Shown piece after piece: positions 7,358 to 13,015 of a stretch of 13,015 bases of DNA. Under the pieces are notes generated by a model. The model did no database searches and had not been told where the DNA came from. It saw nothing but the letters and a program-made list of their open reading frames with translations. The DNA lies in contig JAUWEO010000022.1 in assembly GCA_030608245.1 (NCBI GenBank), positions 1 through 13,015 of the forward strand, in the 5' to 3' direction. The DNA comes from Candidatus Latescibacterota bacterium. GTDB lineage: Bacteria > Latescibacterota > MVCY01. The first letter of the stretch is position 1. Every line of letters begins with the position of its first letter. The position numbers and the translations under genes were made by a program.

Positions 7358-8227
7358 TCAAAGAAGGGGTTTTGCTCCTCTGGTCCTGAGGCTTTGGAGT
7401 TTTCCTCGCACTTCACTGGCCAGTATACTCTCTGGGTAGTGGAGCAGAAAGAGTCTGTATGCCCTTTCTGCACTCTGATAGTCCTGAAGCCTCTCTTGGT
7501 ACATTTCGCCCAGTTTCTTTTGTGCTCCTGCGCAGAGGGGACTCTGGGGGTATTCTGATAGAAGCCTTCTTAATACCTCCAACGCGAGTTGGAGATTCCC
7601 CATCTCTTCTCCGAGCCTGGATTCTAACAGCAGCAAATTGTCGCTGAGGGCAGATTCAGTGAATTCAGTCCTTAATTGTTCAATCTGTTCCAAAGCTTGG
7701 TGATATTTCTGTTGCCTGAGGAGAAGCTCGGCAGTGGTGAAAAGCTTTAATGCCTCCGGAGAGTTCAAATTCTCCCGGACGAAAACCATTTTCTCCAAGG
7801 CATCATTTGTGTAATCCTCTGCCACTCCGCCCCTTACCAGCTGCCGGCACAGACCGAGCATCTGCTGAAATTTCCCCTGAAAGTAGTAGATCTCAGCGAT
7901 CTTGAACCGGAGTGTCCCGGCCTGTTTGGGTAATCTCTCTGTGAGAATTTGCAGAAGCTTTCTGGCTTTGTCCAGTTCTCCTTTGTCCACCAATACCTCT
8001 GCCAGCCAGGCCAGATCGTTATCCCTTCGCCACCGCAGCAGAAGTTGCTCCAAGCGCTGAAGTGCTTCAAGGGAATCCGGAGTTTCTTCCAGTAGCTTCT
8101 GGTAGATTTCAAGGACCGGGGTAGGTTTATTCCGCTGCTGCAACCTTTTTGCAGCGCTTGGTTGCTCTACCAAAGAAATGCTACAACCTAAAAACAGCAG
8201 TCCACAATAGAAAGCCGCCTTTCTCAA
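7358..8227 (-). CDS. Exported TPR-repeat protein, possible lipoprotein
   Basis: 289 residues from a TTG start at 8227, preceded by AGGAG seven bases upstream and a strong promoter. A short basic start and a hydrophobic stretch (about 4-13) end in LFLGC with Cys15. This is a weak lipobox because Phe is at -3, so the protein is exported and may be lipid-anchored. The rest is helical with several tetratricopeptide-like repeats, clearest around residues 36-50 (LEIYQKLLEETPDSL), 83-115, and in the C-terminal third, where EVLRRLLSEYPQSPL and YRLFLLHYPES occur. Such repeats are protein-binding scaffolds. The C-terminal units resemble the BamD/YbgF style of periplasmic TPR proteins, but I cannot assign it to either. 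It is divergent from the secreted cassette at 8546 and may act in the same envelope compartment; the partner is unknown. Confidence 0.8.
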   Translation of the reverse strand: MRKAAFYCGLLFLGCSISLVEQPSAAKRLQQRNKPTPVLEIYQKLLEETPDSLEALQRLEQLLLRWRRDNDLAWLAEVLVDKGELDKARKLLQILTERLPKQAGTLRFKIAEIYYFQGKFQQMLGLCRQLVRGGVAEDYTNDALEKMVFVRENLNSPEALKLFTTAELLLRQQKYHQALEQIEQLRTEFTESALSDNLLLLESRLGEEMGNLQLALEVLRRLLSEYPQSPLCAGAQKKLGEMYQERLQDYQSAERAYRLFLLHYPESILASEVRGKLQSLRTRGAKPLL

Positions 8228-8253
8228 TGTTTTTCTCCTCTCAAATTTACATT

Positions 8254-8282
8254 ATTATACTAAATCTCTCGGGTCAAGTCAA
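8254..8282 (-). promoter_or_regulatory. Strong sigma-70-type promoter for the TPR gene
   Basis: On the minus strand, TTGACT (8282-8277) and a perfect TATAAT (8259-8254) are separated by 17 bases. Transcription would start near 8247, about 20 bases before the TTG start, just leaving room for the Shine-Dalgarno. Confidence 0.65.
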
Positions 8283-8339
8283 ACGAAAATTGGCCTTTTA
8301 AAGATTTCCTCTTGTTTCTTTGCAACTTAAACTATTTGC

Positions 8340-8368
8340 TTGACAAGAACTTTAGATATTGTTATCTT
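8340..8368 (+). promoter_or_regulatory. Sigma-70-type promoter for the lipoprotein/outer-membrane cassette
   Basis: A perfect TTGACA (8340-8345) and TATCTT (8363-8368) are 17 bases apart in AT-rich DNA. Transcription near 8375 would give a leader of about 170 bases before the ATG at 8546. This promoter and the TPR promoter face away from each other, with their -35 boxes about 57 bp apart. Confidence 0.6.
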
Positions 8369-8469
8369 ATCTTATTCTTGAGACATTTACATAGGTAGAT
8401 TCGTTCTAATCAAGGCGCAGATGCCTAACGGATCTAATGCCATGAGGTCTTATATAGAAAGGAGGTGAA

Positions 8470-8529
8470 TTGAACAGCATTTCACTGTTTCAAAGTGAGA
8501 GAATTACCGGCAAGTATCTAACGAATTAA
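8470..8529 (+). CDS. Possible 19-residue leader peptide
   Basis: A TTG at 8470 follows AAAGGAGGTGA (8458-8468), one of the best Shine-Dalgarno matches in the window. The frame runs 19 codons to TAA (8527-8529), ending 16 bases before the ATG of the lipoprotein gene. The peptide would begin MNSISLFQSERITGKYLTN. It has no run of one regulatory amino acid, so classical attenuation is not evident. The site may instead be a ribosome standby site. Nothing shows that it is translated. Confidence 0.3.
   Translation: MNSISLFQSERITGKYLTN
8480..8500 (+). promoter_or_regulatory. Stem-loop in the leader of the lipoprotein gene
   Basis: TTTCACT (8480-8486) pairs with AGTGAGA (8494-8500) across a 7-base loop, including one T-G pair. 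It lies inside the possible leader reading frame and upstream of the lipoprotein's own AAAGGAG. No T-run follows, so it is not an intrinsic terminator. Confidence 0.35.
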
Positions 8530-8545
8530 CCAGAAAGGAGAGAGC

Positions 8546-10009
8546 ATGAAGACATTTCGGTTTTTTCTGGGAGTCATCGGCCTGGGGGCAATTCTGTTCA
8601 TGTCTGGCTGCGGAAAGCAGGAGCCAACCGGTCCTACCATTTTCCCTGAGGAGTCCAAGACAAAAGCTGGACAGGCCCTTGAAGCTTTCACCTCTTCCTT
8701 AGGCCAGGCACAAGATATGGGGGAGTTTAGTCCTGGGGAGGTGGACTTCAGCGAAGCCGACAGGCTCTACAGAGAGGCTATCGAACTTGACCCGTCTAAT
8801 ACCCAGGCCCAGTTTGGGGCAGCCATGACTGCAATTTTGATGCTGCTGCAAAATGAGGAGATTCTGGCAGTAATGGACAGCCTTCAGAGTTTCATGGGAG
8901 AAGAAGAGCCAAGCGCTCTAGGTTTCGGAATAGGCATAGCCCCCAATGTCAGACGAATTGGTCTGACACCGAAGCTCGTTTATCGGATGGCCAAAACCAG
9001 CATCCAGGAGAGAACCTCGCGTGGAGTTGCCAAAAGTGCCCAAGAGGTGCTGAGGGTGAGCGACATCCAGAGAGTTATTGAACAACACTTCATCCCGGAG
9101 TTGGATTACGCCTTGGCACGGTTGGAAATAGTGGAACAAGACCCGGATTTCCAATTCATGTTAACGCTGGAATTTCCTGAAGATGAACAGGGAGATTCTC
9201 TGGAAGTGGACCTGGGGGAAGTCTATGTTTTAGACGCTTCGATAAATGTGCTTAGAGCATTTCTTATGATTGCCACTGCTTATAATTTAGACTTCGACGA
9301 CAACGGCAGTTACGACTTCCTACAGGACTCCTCTGATGCTGAGATTCTTCGACAGCTTAAGCGACTGGACAGACACTCGCCTTTCCTCACCCTCAAAGCA
9401 TCAGATAAGTTGCCCGCCGCCGGGCAGAACCTGCTGACCGCAATACTGAGACTGGAGGATGCAGTGGGTTTCATCCGAGAGGAGACCGACCCTCAGGATG
9501 ATGATATCATTAAGCAACAGCACCTTGAGGACTTAGACAGCGAGGTGGACCTCACTGGGGAGTCGGATGTGCCCCAGTTCCTCCAGGGTGTGGACAGCGT
9601 AGAGAAGGCCCTGAGCAAGCTCAGAGAGATACTGAGCGGTCCGGTACAGGTCGATGTCGACTTCAACGGCGACGGCCAACCAGAGTGGCTTACTGTGAAC
9701 CTATCGGCCTCTTTCATAAGCCCGGTTCAGAACCTCAAGGGCCTGTTGCCCTATCACGAATGGTATCCAGAGAATTTTGAGAACGCCGAAATCTACGATG
9801 ATTTCGCTCTCACTGATGCGGCGGGAAACAAGTTGGGTGAGAACGATCCGCCCTTTGTGTTACCCGACCCCACCTTCGGCGGGCTCTTCCCTGATTTTGC
9901 CACAAACCAGGCCTTTCTGGCCTTCTTCGGCATAACCAGGGAGATGATTCCTGTGGATATCGACCCCCTCGACCGCGCTGCCCTGGGAAAGGGCATTTGT
10001 CTCCAATGA
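8546..10009 (+). CDS. Lipoprotein with a TPR-like motif and two calcium-type loops
   Basis: 487 residues. The ATG at 8546 has AAAGGAG five bases upstream. The signal peptide ends in the good lipobox MSGC, with Cys22 as the lipidated residue. The region after it is acidic and polar. One TPR-like helix pair, FSEADRLYREAIELDPSNTQ, lies near residues 70-90. The rest is helical, with an unknown C-terminal part rich in Asp, Pro and Phe. Two loops fit the DxDxNGxxD / DxNxDGxxE calcium-binding pattern: D249-D251-N253-G254-D257, and D372-N374-D376-G377-E380. I do not recognise a named family. The protein is probably anchored in the envelope and works with the secreted protein encoded at 10249. The frame closes at 10007-10009, but protein-like sequence continues in the +1 frame, so the true C-terminus may be longer. 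Confidence 0.8.
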   Translation: MKTFRFFLGVIGLGAILFMSGCGKQEPTGPTIFPEESKTKAGQALEAFTSSLGQAQDMGEFSPGEVDFSEADRLYREAIELDPSNTQAQFGAAMTAILMLLQNEEILAVMDSLQSFMGEEEPSALGFGIGIAPNVRRIGLTPKLVYRMAKTSIQERTSRGVAKSAQEVLRVSDIQRVIEQHFIPELDYALARLEIVEQDPDFQFMLTLEFPEDEQGDSLEVDLGEVYVLDASINVLRAFLMIATAYNLDFDDNGSYDFLQDSSDAEILRQLKRLDRHSPFLTLKASDKLPAAGQNLLTAILRLEDAVGFIREETDPQDDDIIKQQHLEDLDSEVDLTGESDVPQFLQGVDSVEKALSKLREILSGPVQVDVDFNGDGQPEWLTVNLSASFISPVQNLKGLLPYHEWYPENFENAEIYDDFALTDAAGNKLGENDPPFVLPDPTFGGLFPDFATNQAFLAFFGITREMIPVDIDPLDRAALGKGICLQ

Positions 10010-10040
10010 AACTCCTTTCTCTCTGAGCATTGAATCCAGT

Positions 10041-10289
10041 GTGGCAAGAGCCAGACAGAAGAGCTTGGTCGATCAACCAATAACTATTGGACCGGGTGAA
10101 TCCAGAGAAATTCCTGGAGGCCCATTTCCGGGCCACAGAGAGCTGATGCTCCAGGTTACTGTGCAAACTCCCCACTGGACAAACACCGAGACCATCTGGG
10201 TATGGATAGATGGAGATGTCACTATACAGATAGGGGAGATCTCCCAATATGGGATCAGTTACTGGCAAGAACCGGAATGGTGGGGTTAA
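10041..10289 (+). CDS. Small open frame, probably the frameshifted C-terminus of the preceding lipoprotein
   Basis: 82 residues from a GTG at 10041. No Shine-Dalgarno precedes this GTG, and there is no ATG, GTG or TTG earlier in the frame, which is open from 9948. There is no signal peptide although both neighbours are secreted. The residues look protein-like, with alternating beta-strand pattern in MLQVTVQTPHW and ETIWVWIDGDVTIQIGEIS. The simplest reading is that this frame (+1 relative to the lipoprotein) is the displaced end of that gene. A single-base change near 9984-10000 would join them into a protein of about 580 residues. It overlaps the next gene by 41 bp. If it is a separate gene, its start is unexplained. 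Confidence 0.45.
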   Translation: MARARQKSLVDQPITIGPGESREIPGGPFPGHRELMLQVTVQTPHWTNTETIWVWIDGDVTIQIGEISQYGISYWQEPEWWG

Positions 10290-11769
10290 AACAGCGGGCT
10301 TTCTCTCCCTATTCTGCTTGTTTTTGCTCCTTAGCAACCTCTGTTCTGCCAGTCCCCTTGGTCTTTGCCGGGAATTATGGACAACGGACTACCAGATTCT
10401 GGGCCAGGAAACCGGGTGGAAACGAGGGGACGGTTTTACTCCCTTACAGACAGCACTGTCTGCTGAAGCGGGGAATTTCCTGCTTTTCTCCGGAGAATTC
10501 GAGGATGTGTATCGCTCGGAAGACACTGAGGGAAATACCACCATCTCCTTTTGGAAGCTCAGAGCCCTTAGGGTTCTTCCCTTGGGAACCAATGGGACAG
10601 CTGGAACACTTCAAATAGAAGGGGAGGAGACCAGGTTTTTCTCCACAACCCCAGTGGAAAAGGGAAAGGGCCACATAAAACTCTCCCACCGACGGCGATA
10701 TTGGTCTGTGGCCTATGACCGTAGATTTGCCAGTTGGCTGTGGATAATGGGAGGGATTGGAGGGCAGTTGGGTGACTCCGATCCCTCCCATTTGAATAGG
10801 GCACTGCACATCAGCAGCAAACTGTTTTCAGGGTGGACAGTGAGTCTGCAGGCAATTCAAGACTTCCAGAGCAATCTGCTGAAAGCCTATTGGAAGAAAG
10901 ACGCCCTCGATCTGGCTACCGAATTCGACATCAGTGACTGGAAGGTCAATCTTGGCGGTCCCTTGAGCCGATGGGGAAGATTAGGGTTTGCTGCAGACAG
11001 ATTCCACCTGGGACCAAGTGATCAAAGCAGCGGTTATGTCAACCGTTTATCTGCAGATGGATGGAATGCAGGAATCCATTTCGCTCTCTTTCCTTTGGAA
11101 AACTGGGAAATGACCGGTTCGATACTTTGGGGACAAGGGAGAGGGAGTGAGCTGGGCAGATTCGAGGGGCACGAGTTTTCCAACTCACAACTGGACAGTC
11201 GCTGGAGGAAATTCTGCCTAGTTTCCTGGTGGCAGCCGATTTCCAAAATGTCGTTCCGGGGAACATATCTAAGAGGCATTTGGAGAGTTGAATCGGGCAA
11301 AGCCAGATTGGATAGCTGGCCATTCGTCTCCAGTTTTGTCTCTCTCTTTGATGGTAAAAGCTGGTCTCTGAGAGGCGAAGGTTCTCTTAGAATAGAACAA
11401 TATGGAATTGAGCCCCGGTATAATTTCTCCCCCAACATCGAGCTGGGTGGAGCACTCAGGTTTGTTAGACTAATCCCTGAAGCTGATCTTGTCTCCCGTG
11501 AGTGGACAAATTCCGATCTATTCACTATCCTACTGCCTAAAACCGAGACATTTCAATCCCCCATCTCCAGTGCGGAACTTCTGGATGTGGGTTTTCATCT
11601 TTGCTGGTGGGTGGGAAAACTTGGCTTTCAATGTGAAGGGACGCAGATAGTGCCCATCAAGATAACCAAAACAGAAAGAGAACCGAGCGAGGAACCGGTA
11701 ACGAAGAGGGAAAAAACCAAAAGACGGGGAGGGTCATCTTGTAGACTCACTCTGATACTCCAGCAGTGA
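10249..11769 (+). CDS. Secreted protein with beta-barrel-like sequence, putative outer-membrane protein
   Basis: 506 residues. The ATG at 10249 has GGGGAG ten bases upstream, inside the end of the preceding frame. A signal peptide is clear: basic residues to K14, a hydrophobic core (about 16-31), and a likely cut after LCSA (A34). The mature part has many short strands with alternating polar and nonpolar residues, abundant Trp, Tyr, Phe, Gly and Ser, and turn-like Asp/Asn/Gly segments, as in outer-membrane barrels. Examples are RRYWSVAYDRRF, WSLRGEGSLRIEQYG and ELGGALRFVRL. The last 40 residues are basic, with EREPSEEPVTKREKTKRRGG, and the protein ends in Gln rather than the terminal Phe of many barrels. 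No named family is recognised. The context suggests it pairs with the lipoprotein upstream on one mRNA. A secreted soluble beta protein is an alternative. Confidence 0.68.
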   Translation: MGSVTGKNRNGGVKTAGFLSLFCLFLLLSNLCSASPLGLCRELWTTDYQILGQETGWKRGDGFTPLQTALSAEAGNFLLFSGEFEDVYRSEDTEGNTTISFWKLRALRVLPLGTNGTAGTLQIEGEETRFFSTTPVEKGKGHIKLSHRRRYWSVAYDRRFASWLWIMGGIGGQLGDSDPSHLNRALHISSKLFSGWTVSLQAIQDFQSNLLKAYWKKDALDLATEFDISDWKVNLGGPLSRWGRLGFAADRFHLGPSDQSSGYVNRLSADGWNAGIHFALFPLENWEMTGSILWGQGRGSELGRFEGHEFSNSQLDSRWRKFCLVSWWQPISKMSFRGTYLRGIWRVESGKARLDSWPFVSSFVSLFDGKSWSLRGEGSLRIEQYGIEPRYNFSPNIELGGALRFVRLIPEADLVSREWTNSDLFTILLPKTETFQSPISSAELLDVGFHLCWWVGKLGFQCEGTQIVPIKITKTEREPSEEPVTKREKTKRRGGSSCRLTLILQQ

Positions 11770-11825
11770 CTTTCTCCGCAAGACGCGCATTCTTAGTAGT
11801 TTGTGGTTATTAAACTATCAAGCCT

Positions 11826-13015
11826 ATGTTAGCCTTACATGCCATCTGGGACAGTACTCAGCTTCATCTATGGGCTGAATCTTCTGATCTGCCTGCCACG
11901 GTTCGAAAACGAAGAGGACGTCAGCCCAAGAGCCCCCCGCTTAGGCCCCACCCATTCTCGCTAAAGAACGAATCTCTGAGAGAAGCAATCGGCAAAGTTT
12001 CAGGAAGTTTGATTGCACAAGACGCAGAATCGGGAGTTGTGACCGTACTGCTGCCATCTGCTTCAAACGGACCCTTGCCCTCTCCTGAATTGATTCGAGA
12101 CGACGAAGGTGGTCAGGAGAAGACGGCCGGATTAGTCCAGTGGAAGGTAACTACTCTGATCCTCCACCCAGCTATTGCCCAGGACTTTCTACTCTCACTG
12201 CCAAACAGACCTCCTCATGGAATCGCATTTGGTGCCTCTCTTCGTTTCTGGGCCGAGGTCGCCAAATTCTCACTTGAGCTGATCACCAAACAGCATTTTT
12301 TGCCCAGCATCCAGGAGAATAGAGCTGGCAAAAGCACACATTCCAGAGCCGTCTGGGAGGTAGTGCTCAATGAAGAGGGAGCCGAAAAACTACAACTGCT
12401 CTCCGGGGCAATGCCTCCGATCTGCAGGGCTTTTATCCCCCCGGAAGAGGAGGAAACAGGTTCGCCCCCAGAGCTTGTTTTAGACTTTCTCCACCGAACT
12501 GTAGATACCTTTGTTCGAGGATGCCTCTCTTCAGCAACAATCCTTCCCCTGCGTCCGGGCCGCCCACCTAAGGTTCTTCCCCTGCCGGAATTGTGGCTGA
12601 AAGCCCTCTGTTCCGATGACCCAGCCATTCACGCGCCCGCCAAAGAAGCAACCACCTTCTCCAAAGAGATAAAAACCTGGCTCCGACAGGTCCAACCCGC
12701 GGACAGAACAGCTCCATTCCGCACCTGCTTCAGGCTTGAACCTCCAGAAACAGAAGACCTATTCACTGCAAAAAGCCGGAGGAGACGCGAAACCTGGTGG
12801 GTCAGCTTTCACCTTCAGGCCAACGACGACCGGAGTCTGCTGGTTCCCGCCGAGAAGGTCTGGCAGACCCGTTCTGGCATTCTCACTTTTTTGAAGCGGA
12901 GATTTGAAAATCCCCAGGAGCGGTTGCTTGCCGACCTGGGGAAGACCGCCCGCCTTTTTCCTGCCATCGAAGAAAGCCTGAAAACGGCCAGCCCTGTGGG
13001 GCTGGCATTGGACAC
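11826..13015 (+). CDS. SNF2-family helicase, N-terminal part (runs off the right edge)
   Basis: The frame is open from the ATG at 11826 to the end of the window, 396 codons. An in-frame TAA at 11811-11813 lies 12 bases upstream, so this is the first possible ATG. There is no Shine-Dalgarno, so initiation may be weak or depend on the gene 56 bp upstream. The sequence matches the N-terminal accessory region (SNF2-associated, DUF3670-like) of bacterial SNF2/HepA helicases. Diagnostic pieces are the start MLALHAIWDSTQLHLWAE, RPHPFSL, a MPPICRAFIP segment, FRTCFRLEPP, FHLQANDDRSLLVPAEKVW, and LGKTARLFPAIEESL. The ATPase motifs (Walker A, DEAH box) lie beyond the edge and cannot be checked. Family members are about 1000 residues or more and move along double-stranded DNA using ATP. 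Their cellular role is mostly undefined. Confidence 0.88.
   Translation, partial: MLALHAIWDSTQLHLWAESSDLPATVRKRRGRQPKSPPLRPHPFSLKNESLREAIGKVSGSLIAQDAESGVVTVLLPSASNGPLPSPELIRDDEGGQEKTAGLVQWKVTTLILHPAIAQDFLLSLPNRPPHGIAFGASLRFWAEVAKFSLELITKQHFLPSIQENRAGKSTHSRAVWEVVLNEEGAEKLQLLSGAMPPICRAFIPPEEEETGSPPELVLDFLHRTVDTFVRGCLSSATILPLRPGRPPKVLPLPELWLKALCSDDPAIHAPAKEATTFSKEIKTWLRQVQPADRTAPFRTCFRLEPPETEDLFTAKSRRRRETWWVSFHLQANDDRSLLVPAEKVWQTRSGILTFLKRRFENPQERLLADLGKTARLFPAIEESLKTASPVGLALD

Noticed and set aside
7122..7361. A 79-codon minus-strand frame between the TPR gene and glyS
   Set aside because: Its sequence comes mostly from CT/GA-rich inverted repeats, it overlaps the end of the TPR gene by only 4 bp, and the product looks unlike a protein.
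9810..10337. A 175-codon minus-strand frame opposite the lipoprotein and the small frame
   Set aside because: It has no Shine-Dalgarno or recognisable domain and lies opposite well-supported plus-strand coding sequence; it is an antisense shadow.
12215..12628. A 137-codon minus-strand frame in the helicase region
   Set aside because: The plus strand carries an uninterrupted, family-matching helicase frame across the whole stretch.

Overview
The window looks like a chromosomal segment of a diderm bacterium of about 50% GC, probably an uncultured lineage. This is inferred from gene content and I cannot name a phylum. Signs of an outer membrane are two or three putative lipoproteins and a secreted protein with beta-barrel-like sequence. 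Gene starts often have strong Shine-Dalgarno sequences, and TTG starts are used at least twice. Most of the window is coding. No tRNA, rRNA, CRISPR array, transposase or phage gene was seen.

Left part (1-1765, minus strand). An RqcH-type ribosome quality-control protein runs off the left edge. Upstream of it is a SagB-type nitroreductase with an N-terminal signal or lipoprotein segment. The 211 bp between them hold two kinds of short degenerate direct repeat. Divergent from the nitroreductase (1880-4183, plus) is a large membrane protein with a spermidine-synthase-like domain between two blocks of membrane helices. Several active-site acidic residues of true aminopropyltransferases are missing from it.

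Middle (4206-8227, minus strand). A tight overlapping run, glyS - manC - dut, encodes glycyl-tRNA synthetase, mannose-1-phosphate guanylyltransferase and a dUTPase/dCTP-deaminase-family protein. Its junctions overlap by 8 bp and 35 bp, which suggests one mRNA with translational coupling. Upstream of glyS is a 252 bp gap with four small inverted repeats, then a TTG-started TPR protein with a secretion signal.

Right part (8228-13015). A divergent promoter region with two good sigma-70-like promoters serves the TPR gene leftward and a secreted cassette rightward. The cassette is a lipoprotein with one TPR-like motif and two calcium-type loops, an out-of-frame continuation that looks like a frameshifted C-terminus, and a 506-residue putative outer-membrane protein. 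The rightward leader has a strong Shine-Dalgarno sequence followed by a 19-codon reading frame and a hairpin. The window ends inside an SNF2-family helicase, of which only the N-terminal accessory region is visible.

The housekeeping genes are ordinary. The parts most worth a second look are the secreted cassette with its leader and frameshift, the active-site-degenerate membrane synthase-like protein, and the intergenic repeats. I see no convincing wholly new multi-gene system. The lipoprotein/outer-membrane cassette is the nearest candidate.
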